Below, one piece after another: positions 10,924 through 22,900 of a DNA stretch of 64,000 bases. The DNA lies in assembly GCA_051294375.1 (NCBI GenBank), contig CM119271.1:738721-802720 (forward strand). The letters run 5' to 3'. Position 1 is the first letter of the stretch, and every line of letters begins with the position of its first letter. The DNA is from Paraspadella gotoi. Lineage: Eukaryota > Chaetognatha. Both the position numbers and the translations under genes were made by a program. The notes below the pieces were generated by a model, which was not told the origin of the DNA, searched no databases, and saw nothing but the letters and a program-made list of their open reading frames with translations.

Positions 10924-11394
10924 ACCCGTCTAATCAAAGACACAACATTAAAAATGTTCGTAAATTCGTTTCAAATTTCGACCAAGAACGTTATATATTT
11001 TCGTTGATCTCTGAATGTAAATTTTGGTGCCAAAAAGACCCACGTATATGCCATCCCGAAAACCAAGTGGTCAAATGCGTTTCGTTTCTCTTTTTACTTC
11101 TTCGGGTTCTCGCGGTCTTACCATCGCACTCATTGGTTTTTTTACGGTATTTTATATCGTCTCCCTATTCTTTGTTATGATAGGGTTGTTTTTTTTTAAA
11201 GTTGAATTTTAATTGCTGATTTAGTTTATTTTTATATTCGTAAGGCATCTATGAACTGACATAGCAGTATGAAATAAGTTGCAAAAACAGTAATAAAATT
11301 TCTGATCAATTTTTTCCCTAGATGTTAAGTCGCAATGGTTAATACCGCCTTTGGCCGAGCAATGTTTTTTTTTTGTTTTTTTTGTCTAAGCCAG
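10924..11394. other. LNPK-ANKRD49 spacer, likely UTRs and unlocated first exon
   Basis: AT-rich stretch with T-rich runs. The first coding exon of the ANKRD49-like gene should lie here or just upstream, but I cannot choose a start. ATGs at 11014, 11048 and 11335 are possible, and none joins convincingly in the required phase. Confidence 0.4.
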
Positions 11395-13037
11395 TTTTTC
11401 CTCCACTTTCTGCATTTTTAGCGCGAACGATTCGCCTTTTGTTTTGACAAAAACTCGGGACGAAATTTTCACTTCTGCATCTTTTCCTCCGTCAAATGAC
11501 TGCCCAGACGAGATTCGATGGTGATAGGTGGGTTGTGATTTTTTTTTTATATATGGGACATTGCAAAGGAGATTAGAGGACCTTTTATTTTTCTTTTTCT
11601 CATCTCTCACTTTCTCTCTCCCCAGGGAATTGGGCGCGGCGGAGATCGAATCCCTTAATCAAGACGTATTGAAAGACGTTTTGCGGGAAAAGAAAGAAAA
11701 TCCCCCCCAATTCAAGTTTGTTTTGAAAATAACTTTGTATTTTTGATTTATTTTATTTATTATTGATTATCAAATATTATTAAAATATAAAAACGAAAGA
11801 TCTGTTTGGGAGGAAGATCAAGCCGATCAAGGAACGGAGGTTTTCGACGAGGAGTCGGAGACGAATCCGGGGAAGCGGTTGCTGTGGGAAGCGGAGCACG
11901 GAGAGTTGGAGTCGGTACGTTAAATTTATTTTCTGAATGATAATTTTATTCTCATCAAGTTACTAACATAATGATTTGCTACCATAAAAGGTTAAGGCGA
12001 CGCTGACTTCTCATCCCGAAGTTTGTAACCATCGCGACTCGGACGGTTACACGCCGCTTCACAGGGCCTCCTACAATAATCACGCGGAAGTGAGTACGAT
12101 TTTCGGGGTAAGAGTGGTGGGTGAATAAACTACTTACCTTTTTTATTCTCTTTTTTTTCTATCTAGGTCGTTGATTCTCTCATCCTCGTCGGCGCCGACT
12201 TGACGGCCCGCACCAAGGAGGGTTGGACTCCCCTTCATTCGGCCTCCCGTTGGGGACACCACCTCGTCGTCGGTCGACTATTAAGGGCGGGAGCCGAAGT
12301 CAACGCCCAGTCAACCGGCAAACAGGCGCCGTTGCACGTGGCCTCCGTCAATCGGGAAGCGAGGAAAACCGTGCAGTTGTTGCTCGCACATCCGGGTTTG
12401 TCTTAATAATATCATTGTATGAGTTCGTTCATTTCGTTGCGTTTAAAATTAGGGTAAAGGAAGTAAAGTTTAATTGTAATTGCAAACAACGGCAGTTTTT
12501 GAGGCTTCATATTAGAAAATGATACGCCGTTTTTTCGAGCCGAGATTCGGTTCCAGAATAACTACGTGTCCAAATATGTTAAAATTTTATATGTTGAGGC
12601 GAAAAGAGTATATTGTGGACAAGGTTGCGTGTTACAGTTGTTCGTCCACAATATCACATTTTTAATAAAGGATATCTACTCGAAAACTTGTTTTATTTTA
12701 AAAAAATCAGAATGTTTCCAAATCTACATTGAATTTCTTTTCGGTAGATTTTTTCCTTTTTTTTAAGGTCAAATCGTTTAAAAGGCAATTTTTTGCCTCT
12801 AACTTTTTTTTTTGTTACTTCAAATGAAAAATGTCGAAAAGAATCATATTTAATATAGGCAATGCCCGACTACATATATACTGAATTTCTACTCTCTACT
12901 CTCTACTCCTTCAAGATATCGATCCGACGCTGCGCAACGGGGCGGACGAGACGGCAGCGACGATCAGTCGACGAACGGGCGGTCACTTCGATCTCTTCGA
13001 GTGCGTTGACGACTGCCTCTTGTGGACTGAGGACTGA
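11395..13037 (+). CDS. ANKRD49: ANKRD49-like ankyrin repeat protein (first exon not resolved)
   Basis: Small ankyrin-repeat protein; the mammalian relative is a nuclear factor of poorly known role. Supported exons: 11395 or 11422 to 11520 (acceptor ambiguous, both fit the phase), 11626-11715, 11800-11914, 11991-12089, 12167-12395 and 12916-13037 (stop 13035-13037). Phases close across all five introns. The reading runs NPPQFKSVWEEDQ, an acidic segment, KRLLWEAEHGELES, then ankyrin repeats DGYTPLHRASYNNHAEVV and EGWTPLHSASRWGHHLVV and a third repeat QAPLHVASVNREARKTVQLL, ending with ATISRRTGGHFDLFECV. This order and the ISRRTG tail match ANKRD49 as I recall it. The 5' end is missing: the first listed exon enters in phase 2, so at least one upstream exon with the ATG exists. 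The last intron contains a fragment of the S1 SINE end (ggcaatgcccgactaca, about 12859). Confidence 0.85.
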
Positions 13038-13063
13038 AGGATAATCGACAAGCGGAGATTCTT

Positions 13064-13069
13064 AATAAA
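13064..13069 (+). terminator. AATAAA polyadenylation signal of ANKRD49-like gene
   Basis: Canonical AATAAA 27 bp after the stop codon, and 282 bp before the next gene's ATG. Its placement fits cleavage within the next few tens of bases. Confidence 0.6.
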
Positions 13070-13350
13070 ACTTGGATGCGTCATTTCCTGCCAAATTTGA
13101 GGATCCGAAATCGGAACGAATCTTACTGGATCGAAAAAAAAAAATTATACTATAAATAAGCTGGAACTCTCGTACTCATTTATTTTATAAATTAAAATAA
13201 ATATTTATAAACAACATAAAGCCTAACGTTGATTTTTGAGAAAAAAGTGATGACTTTTTACGAATCTCGTTGATCCACCGAAAGAGGAAAAAAAACCTGA
13301 GCCACCTTTAAGGCAACTCATAACCTCACCCGAACTCACCCACCGAACTG

Positions 13351-13889
13351 ATGGTGCTCTTCGTCGACCTCTCTCTCCCCCGCGGCGCCGTCTACCTCGC
13401 GGGCGAGGAAGTCCGCTGCATCGTCTCTCTCACCAATTCTTCGCGAGACCGTGTCGACGGCTCAGACGCCGCCGTTGGCGTTCCTTATCCTTCCGTCTCC
13501 GCCGCCGCCTCCGAAGACGACGACCCCGTCGCACCTTCGACGGACCCAACCTCCCCTCGCCCGGCCACCCCGTCCAAGCCTCTGCCCGACTCCGATCGTG
13601 TCGTCATCGCCTGGGCTTCGATCCAGATCCACGGACTCGCGGTCGTCGTCGACGCCAAGCCCTTTCGCCCTCCGGCGACTCGCCACGCTCCCTCCGAGAC
13701 GGAGGTCTCCTCCACTGCAGATCTCACCTCCTTCGCTCCCAACAAGGGCGAGAGGGGGCGGAGCTTCTACGCCTCCGAACCTAAAATCCTTTGCTGCGAG
13801 ATGCTCGTGGATGAGGAGGAGACGGTAGTGCTGGAGTATAGGGAGAAGCTGCCTTATCATCTCCCGCCTACTTTTAAAGGTGGGATGAC

Positions 13890-13944
<55 letters not shown>

Positions 13945-16900
13945 CACTCTCTCGTTTGAAAATTTGAAATACGTTCTCAGAATTAATATTTTTTTCACCT
14001 GTTGTTGAATTTGCTAGTACATAAGGTCAGCGTTTGAATTTTTTTCTCCCATCGTATAATCAGGCACTTTTTAGCTCACATACCATTTTCAGATAACTTA
14101 GTTCAGTTTATGAGCTAGTTTTTTCAGAAAATCTTTAATTATTAATTCGCGTTTTATAACAAAAAGGATCAAACGTCTTGAGCTACTTTTTTCGCTAAAT
14201 TTTTTTCTGTTTTCTTGGATCGAATCGCCAATCATGGAGTTGGAATCTCTCGACGCCGATCTAACTGGTAAACTTTTGGTAATAAAAAAAAATATTTAAA
14301 ACATAATAATAATGATTATTTAATAATGTAGACGACCACAAACAAACCGTGTCTTCGTCGACTTCTCGTTCCCGCTTCGCCTTCGAACGTCAGATCAAAT
14401 TCCTGTCGCCGCCGATCCCCGCGAGAAGCTTCGTCCGCCTTTGGAAGGAAGTCTTCTCTGCGGGCGGAACTGTCGTCAGGGTGTATCGGCTCGCGCCTTG
14501 GACGTTCATCGAATATCCGTCGGTGCGGAGAGTGTTTATTTTTCTTTTATTTCCTTTCTTTTCTTCCTCCTATTGTTATATTTATTTAATTTACCATTCT
14601 TCTCCTGTTTTTTATTGCCTACATTTTTTTCCTCTTTCCTTTCTCTCTTGTTTTATTTTTTATTTTTCCTTCCTCTCTTTCCTTCATTCCTTGTTTTATT
14701 ATTAATTTTTCCTACCTCTCTTTCCTTCATTCCTTGTTTTATTATTTATTTTTCCTTCCTCTCTTTCCTTCATTCCTTGTTTCTATCCTCTCTTCCCTTC
14801 CTCCATAAGGTGGAAGAGGCCGACGCTGCTTTCCAGGTGATGAAGGAAAAGAACGTGGTCGGTTCGCTCTACCGCACGAACGAGTTGGAACGCGCCCTCA
14901 AAGGGTTGGATCCTTTTGTACCGGTCGTCGAGTCGACGGAACCTCGTCGCAGGCGTCGCCCTGCTTTTCATAGGCAGCTCAAGTTTCTGACAAAGGATTG
15001 TGCAGACGCTTCGGATGAGGACGTTAAGGTTTTTTTACCGTTTGATTATTTTAATAATACCTTTTATTATTACGTAATAGCCTATATTTCCATTAAACTC
15101 CCCAATCCAGGGAATGTTTCATTCGGCCGGAATCGTGTCCGAGATCTTACGTCTAGGCCTCTGGACTTTCGTTCAGTTCAAATCGCCCGAAAAGGCCCGA
15201 GCCGCTCTTATTTCCATGAAGCAGCTCAACGAGGTTTGGAATCGAATTTGATTTGATTTGATTCGATCTTCCTCGCTTAACGTCCCCTTGCCCTCGTCAA
15301 CCAGGGCCCTCCTTCCATCAGAGAGACAAACGAGTTGACGCAATACTTGGGCCCTCCTCGGCACAACGCCTCCTCCAAGTTTGCCTTTCATCGTCAGTTG
15401 AAGTTGGAAAGGAGTAGCAATGAGAACGTGGAGGCGGAGGAGATCCAAAAGCAATTCGAGGCCGGAGGAACCGTTGATAAGGTCAGGTTCTCATGTCGGT
15501 CCGCCTCGCTAGATGGCGATCGTGGCGAAGCGGGCCTATATCGAATCGTCATTCCATAAAGGAATTTAGGATTTTTATCGTCGCAATCGCTTAGCGTTTG
15601 CGACGATATTGTAACACTTTTGCGCATAAGTAGCGTCGTTGTCGTCGTTGGCGTTCCAAATTATAGATCGCCTTTTTTATGATTAAATTTGGGTGTATTA
15701 AGCTGAAAATTTATATACAGCTTCTCATCATCGATGTGCTTAAAATTGAGTCTGGACAGATATTAAATATGTTTTATCAAAACAAACAAATTTTCTCTCT
15801 TTTATTTTTATATTTCTTTCTCTCTCTCTTTTCTCTTTTAATTACATGTCTCTCTCCCTCTCCCTTTACTCTAGTCACTGATTCATAAAGAAAGGGAAAA
15901 AAAACGAGTCTGCCGCTGGTTCTGCAGGGGCTTATTATTTTTCCTTCTTTTCTTCTGCTGCTTCTGCTGCTGCTTTTTGATTTCTCTCTCTGCAGGGGAC
16001 TCTTTCTTTTTCTCTCTTTTCTCCTGCTGCTTCTGCTGCTGCCTTTTTGATTTTTTTTCTGGGTGCCTCTGCTGCTGCCGCTGCTGATTCGTCTGAAAAC
16101 GATTTGGCTTTCTCTCTCTCTCTCTCTCTGATTAATTTTTTCCCTCTAAAAACTTTTATTATCGCCATTTATTCCCAAATTTACATCCAAGATTTTCGTG
16201 GATTTTTTTTTTAAATATTCTAAATATCAATCAGAATAATATTTTTTTTAATATATATTTACTTTATTTTTTTATTTTACTTTACTTCATTTTACTTCAC
16301 TTTAGTCTTTACTTCACTTGGTCAGTCTGATTCAAGTTTCACTTTGTCTTTTGTCTGGGAATGTTGACAGTGTTAAGAGAGGTCGCATTCGATCAAACTG
16401 CTCGCTTATCCGGGCTTAAAGTAAAACAAAAGTACCTTCAATAATGTCTCTCCAGACTTAGCAGTTGCTAAAAATTAAACTCGAAAATAAGGTTTTTTAC
16501 TTTTTTGTATTTATTATTCTTTTTTTTCCTTTTCCTTTTTGTTTATAAATTAATTTTAATTTTGATTTTTTTAGCATCAAAATTTGTCATCAATCCAGAT
16601 TTTTCTTATGCGATTGCGATTTTTTTTTAAAGGAAGGGGGCGTGGCAAACCGGTCGCAGATGGATCTTTGGGTGCTCATTTAGGAATTTTAACAATTTTT
16701 TTTTGCTATCTTTTTTGTTTGTCTTCTTTTGACCCTACTATTATTATGAATAGAATTAAACTATTATAACTTGACCTCATTTAAAGATTTACTCCCTCGG
16801 GCGATGGACTTTCGTCGAGTACCCCTCGACGGAAGAGGCCGAAGCCGCATTCAACATTCTTTCAAAGAAAGCGGAGTTGAAGAAGCTCTACAGGACGGAG

Positions 16901-19900
16901 GAGCTTGTTAAGGCCTTGCTTTCTCGGCGACGATCCAGGTGAGTGAGAGAGAGAAAAAGAGAGAGAGAGAGACTAACTACAGACTAACTGTAGTTAATTC
17001 GCCGTTTACAGACAATTGCGCATTTCCAAAATTAATCACAACGACGATGACAAGGAATTATTAGAGCAATGCCGGAGCCCCGACGCCGCGCCGGTCGAAG
17101 GTAGCTTTTTCCCTAAACGGGTCACTATTTCTTCGATATCTTAATGGGGAAATTCTATTTTTTTACCCCCGAAGATGGACTATTTTCCCCAACTCTCTGC
17201 TTTTTTTTATCTTGCCAGACGGGTGAATGCCCGACTTGGGCGAGATGTTAATTCGTTCCTGCTTCTTTTGACCGTAGTTATCGTTGTCGTTGTTATCACG
17301 CTGTTTTAATATTAGAAATAGCTCAAATGTGTAAACGTAGGAAGCTGAAAATTTAGATATGGTTTTTCATTATTGAGATCTTTTAAATTGTTATGTTTCA
17401 TATTCCTACTCTCATTTGTTTTATTTATTAAACAATTTTTGGCGATCCCGGAGTTGAATTTGTTCTGGAGGCTTATGGGAAAACGAAGAGAAAGAAGAGG
17501 AAAAAATAAAGTTCGTTTTTTTACGGAAAAAAAAATTTAAAACCGTAACAACAATGATATTAAAAACGTTTTTAACCTTGACGAGCTAAGGTAGAGCCAA
17601 ACTTCGTCAATGGGGTGGGTCAGAAGTTTGATTTGGGAACCTTTCCAAATGAAACTTCATACATTTCTGAGAAAACTTTCAATGGACCAAAATTTTATAA
17701 AATGGCTAGAAGCATTAGTAATTAATTTTTTAATATTTATTTATAGATAGGAAATGTCAAAAATTTTTTAAAAAATTTTTTATTTTTAAAAGCATATTCA
17801 AATAGCTTATAAAAAGTTATCTACACAAAGTATAATTTTTTTTCAATATTTTGATGATAAGTGGGTTTAAATTGAGAAAAACCTTAAAAAATCATCATCA
17901 TCATCATCATCCGATGATTCTAGCAGTTTTTAATAATTTTTAGTAATAAAACATCAAAATTTTTAAAAGTTGTAATTATATTTTTTACTTAACTTTTTAA
18001 GCTCTATCAGAATCAATTAAAAAAACTTAAAATATCCACAAAAATTTTTTGATATTATATAGCAATATAATAATATTAATTAGCGAATTACTCATGGTTC
18101 GGAACATTTTTGCAAAAAAATATTTTAACACAATAATTAATACCAATAATGGATTAGTTTAATGCTGTTCCCATTAAAATTTGAATTTGGTCGGCTCCCG
18201 CTAGCTAAGGATTTCTTTTTCATTCTTTAAGGGAACCCAGTGATCGAGGGGGGTCAGGGGGGTAAAAGGCTGATATCATAACGTTTGGTCCTTCAATCTC
18301 CCCTGATTCCAAAAATGTAGTTCTTTCTTCTCTCGTCCAATGGGAAAGTGGTCAAAAAATTCGATGTTGTCAGCTCGCCTATTTTTGTTTAAAAATTCGG
18401 TAAGGGGCAAATCTTTTCCAAGTTTCGATTTTTTTTTTCACGTAAAGATGGTATAGAATTTCTTTTTTATTTCCAACTTTACTCTAAAAATTAATTCTTG
18501 AAATCCGACAGTGACGACAACGAACATAACGAAAAAGACGAAAAAGACAAAAACCAATAGAATAGAGATGACGAAAACGACGGCGAAGACGAAAAAATGG
18601 ATAACAAAACAAAAACAACGACGAAACGTCGACGAAAATGATAACAAAGACGACAACAACAACAATGATGAAAGCCAACAACAGACAACAATAACGATGA
18701 CAAAAACGACAGCAAAGACGACGACGACGACAACGACGAAGAAGACGACAAAAACGAAGGCGAAAACGACGACGAAAATAAGGCGAAGACCATGACAAAA
18801 AAATATGACGAAATAAAAGACAACAAAGAGTACGGCAGCAAAAAAGAGAGAGAGAAAGAAAGAGAGAGAAAGAAAGAGAGAGTTTCAAATTTCTGCAAGC
18901 AGCGGGGATTTAGTTGACTGTTGATTCTCTCTCTCTTTCTCTCCTCTCTCTCTCTCTCTTTCTCCGACGTCAACAGATTCCAAAAGTACAGATTAATAAG
19001 TTAATCATTGACATTGTGATTGTGATTATGATGATGAAAACGACAAAAACAATAACAAAAAATACAGTGAATATGACGAAAAAAAAGTTGAGGAAAACAA
19101 CGACGAAGAGGAAGACAAAACCGACAACGAAAAGAACAAAAAGACGAAAACGACGACGAAGAGGAAGACAAAACCGACAACGAAAAAGACAAAGAAGACG
19201 AAAACGATGAAGACGAAAACGACGGTGAAGATGACGAAACGAATCATAAACACTGTCAATGATTTAGTTTTAATGTTTTAGGGTTGCTTCTTGTGGACGT
19301 CGTCGTCGTCGTCGTCTGTCACATGACCTAATAACGCGTTTTGATGGCAACGGAAACGTTACGTGTATAAAAAAAAATCAACTTGACCGAGATCACGCCG
19401 ATATAAACAAGAGTGACCTAATATTGCGTATCGTTGGCGGGAAAACTTTTCTCTCTCTCTCACTCTCTCTCCTTTCACACAAAAAACTGTCTAACAATTT
19501 ACAAATTATTTGACGCTGATGAAGGCTTGCATTCAAAGCAGAAACGTTTCGAAATGTTTCTTTGAAATTAAAATTCGTTGTAAACTGAAACCAAATTGCC
19601 TATCAATTTATTATAACGAGTGAGATAGAGATGAGAGAGAAGAAAAAACATAAAATTATGATAAAATCAACATGCCATTTCAATTTTATTATCAATTCAA
19701 TTTTGAAATTTTGCTGGTCGACTTTTGGAACTCAAATGATTCCAACAAAGACGAAGACGACGACGAACTCTTTGTACTCTGTACCCTTAGTGCCGTAGTA
19801 CTGTAGTGGTTTTTCTGTTTGAAAAATTGATTAAGAATTAAATGTTATTCATTCACTGTTTTACTAACTTTACAATAGCATTTCAGTGTCAAGAACGGCA

Positions 19901-22900
19901 GATTATAGTTGAAATTTGTCCAGTTTTTTCCGTACGATGTTGAGTTCATCACTTTCGTCTGGGCCACTTCGTAAGCTGATTATTTTTTTTTCTCAAAAAA
20001 CAAAAAAATTTTAAAAAAATCAGGAATGGATAAAAATTTAAGGTATGAAAAATTTTAATTCAAGTTTCTTTTAAAGTCAAATCATTAATTGGATCAAAGT
20101 ATAACCTCTAACATTAGTACAAGTATAAGAGAAGGGAAGCGCTCTTTATCTCTCCTAAAATTCAATCTGTTGTGAACAAGAGTCAAAGGAAACGAAAGAT
20201 ATTTCAGGGGTCATGACAAATGTTACCAAATGAAATAACATCCTTGTTTGAATTTTAAGAGGGATTTGGTTTTTTTTTCTGTACTTTCCTGTGCGTATCT
20301 GAAAAATACAATACCACCATTAAAATTCCTTTATTAAAGGAGCCCAGACGCAAGAATTCAGCTTTCTGCATTAAAAAATAAAAATTCGAAATTCATGGAA
20401 AAATGACTTCCCAAGTGAAAGTAAGAGAATGGAGGGTATCAGTATTTAGGGGAGATCAATTAAAACATTTTCTAATAAATATCTCGTCCTTGTTCGAATT
20501 GCAACAAGGAGATGGTAATTTTTTCTCCACTTTCCCGCGCGAAGAAAAATTAATGACTATCACCATTCGAATTCCTTTAATGATAGACCCTTAAGCTTAT
20601 GATAATCTTTTATCACGGGTCCCCTTAAAAAATTTAATTATAATATTTTTTTTTTTCATTGCCTTTGATAGATATTTACAAAATAAGTTATTTGTGATAA
20701 CCACGATCAGTTAATAATTCGGATATGTTTTGGTTTTTGTTTTTTGAACCTTCATCAACCAGTTTTAATAGTTTTAATAAATATTTTGATACTAACTTTG
20801 AAAGATAGAGGCAATTTTAACCTTGATATCTCTCACTCTCTCCGAATTATTAAATGACCATTGTAATCATAAATAAAAACTCTGTTACTTTGTAAATATT
20901 ATTATTATATTTTTTATAAATTTATTAATATTTAAATATTTTTTGAAATATTAAATTATTGTATACTTAAGCCGAAACTTTTAAATTTAACTCTAATTTA
21001 CCCTTAACTTACCCCTAACTTACCCTTAACCCTAACTTACCCCTAACCTTAACATAACCCTAACTTGCCCTTAACTTATTTTAACCCTAATTTATTTTTT
21101 TAGTTAACTTACATTTATTTTTAATTTATTCTTAACCATTATTTATTGTAACCTTAATTTTTACCCAAATATGTATTGGTTATACCAATTTCATATAACA
21201 AATATAAAAAAATATTAAAAAAAAATTATATCTGAATTCCTTTATTTTTTTTCCCGAAACGTTATCCTCTTCCGTTCCATTTCGTTCTTCTTTTTTCCGT
21301 TAATTCTTTAAGAAAAACCTTGCTCTTCGTTTTCCCATAAGCTTCCAGAGAGCATTGATTTCCAAGAATGCCCAATTTTTATATATATAGATGAGTTCAG
21401 CTCTGCAGCGCCTATCCAGCTGCGGTCCAGTTTTTTTGTTTTTTTCTCTTTCTTTTAATTATATATTGCTCTTTTTTTCCATCGCAGCTTCTTTTGATTC
21501 GTCTAAAAACGAGTTCGTTCTGCATAGGTTATCCAGCTTCTATCTTTTTTTATCTTTTTCTTTCTCTCTTTTACTCATTCACGCATTTGTTTGTTTTTAT
21601 TTATAATGAATGATTCATCGCGTCAATGAATAATTATCATCGCGTCAATGAATGATTATCATCGCATCAATGAATAATTATCAAATCAATGAATGATTTT
21701 TATCGGATCAATGAATGACTATCATAGCGTCAATCATTTAGTTATCGCATTAATATTTGGTTATCATCGCGTCAATATTTAGTTATCAATAATTATCAAT
21801 AATTATCAATAATTATTACATTAATCAATTGTTATCGCATTAATAATTCTTTTTTTTCGGATTTTTTTATTAATTTTCTTTGATAATAACGTCTGGCGAG
21901 ATCACTATACTTTAAGATTTTTGTTGTTATTATCCGTTTGTTTTGTAACTCCTTAATTCTTTCATTTAGCTTTCTCCTCTGGTAAGTGGACGTTTCTGGA
22001 GTTCGCGACGCCCGCGGACGCCGAGACAGTTTTTCACTACCTGCGCGACAACCAACTGTGCGAGGACGTGCAACGAACGGTCGAGCTGAAGAAAGTGAGT
22101 GGGGTTTACGGCTGGGGGAGTGTGTGAAAGAAATCCAAATCTGCATTGTAAACACGGTAAATCTGGTAAACTATGCTTGACGTGCATTGATCACAAAATA
22201 AGCTATTTTTTATGGCTTTTTTTAACCACCTCCTACTTGATCCTGGGTCAAGTCAAGTTCCATTTTAAAATCCCTATCGTTCTCTAATTTGTACTTTAGT
22301 GGCTTTCCACTCATCCACCCTCGCGCCCCGACAAGCCACAAATTTAATTCAAGACCGTCGAGGCGATGCGGACTCCGTCATAAAAAGGAGCCAGACTGTC
22401 GACCTCGAAATCTTCAGATCAGTTTTTAAGTCGCTAATGAATCAAATGAAAAACAATTTTTGATTATTCGACCTCACCAGTCACCACCTCCACATAACCC
22501 GGGGTTGATTGGTTCACTTGGAGTTCCCCTCCCTCGAGGACGCGATTCGAGGCTTTATCCGTTTTCTGGTGTCGGTGGAGGAGGTCCGCGAGCTTCGACT
22601 TATTCGAGAATCACAAAAAAATAATAAAATAAATAAAAAAATCTGTTAAAAAATCTAATAAAAAATCTTAGACTAAGATAATAAATTAAATGAATCCGAA
22701 TGGGGATCGAAAACCAAAATGAAAAAAAAATTGTCGTTAATGATTTTTTTTTTAGAGAGAGAGAACTTATGTTCGTCCTTTTCACATTTGTTTTTTCACT
22801 ACAACGATGAGTTGCAGTGTTTTTTTGGTTTTTTTTTGAGTGTTTTTTTCGGCGTTATTTATTCCTCGATGACTTTTGATTAGTTAGTTAGTTTGGTTAG

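Noticed and set aside
14441-15256. 271-codon open frame
   Set aside because: It reads through two introns of the nested gene; the pyrimidine minisatellite supplies the apparent hydrophobic segment. Exon phases explain the real coding parts.
17881-17935. (ATC)n run as a CRISPR-like or regulatory array
   Set aside because: It is an internal part of dispersed element M, present in each copy; a short trinucleotide repeat only.
18438-19259. Overlapping open frames rich in Lys/Arg/Thr or Ser/Phe on both strands
   Set aside because: They are translations of cga/aac/gaa simple repeats; no domain, and the frames overlap on both strands.
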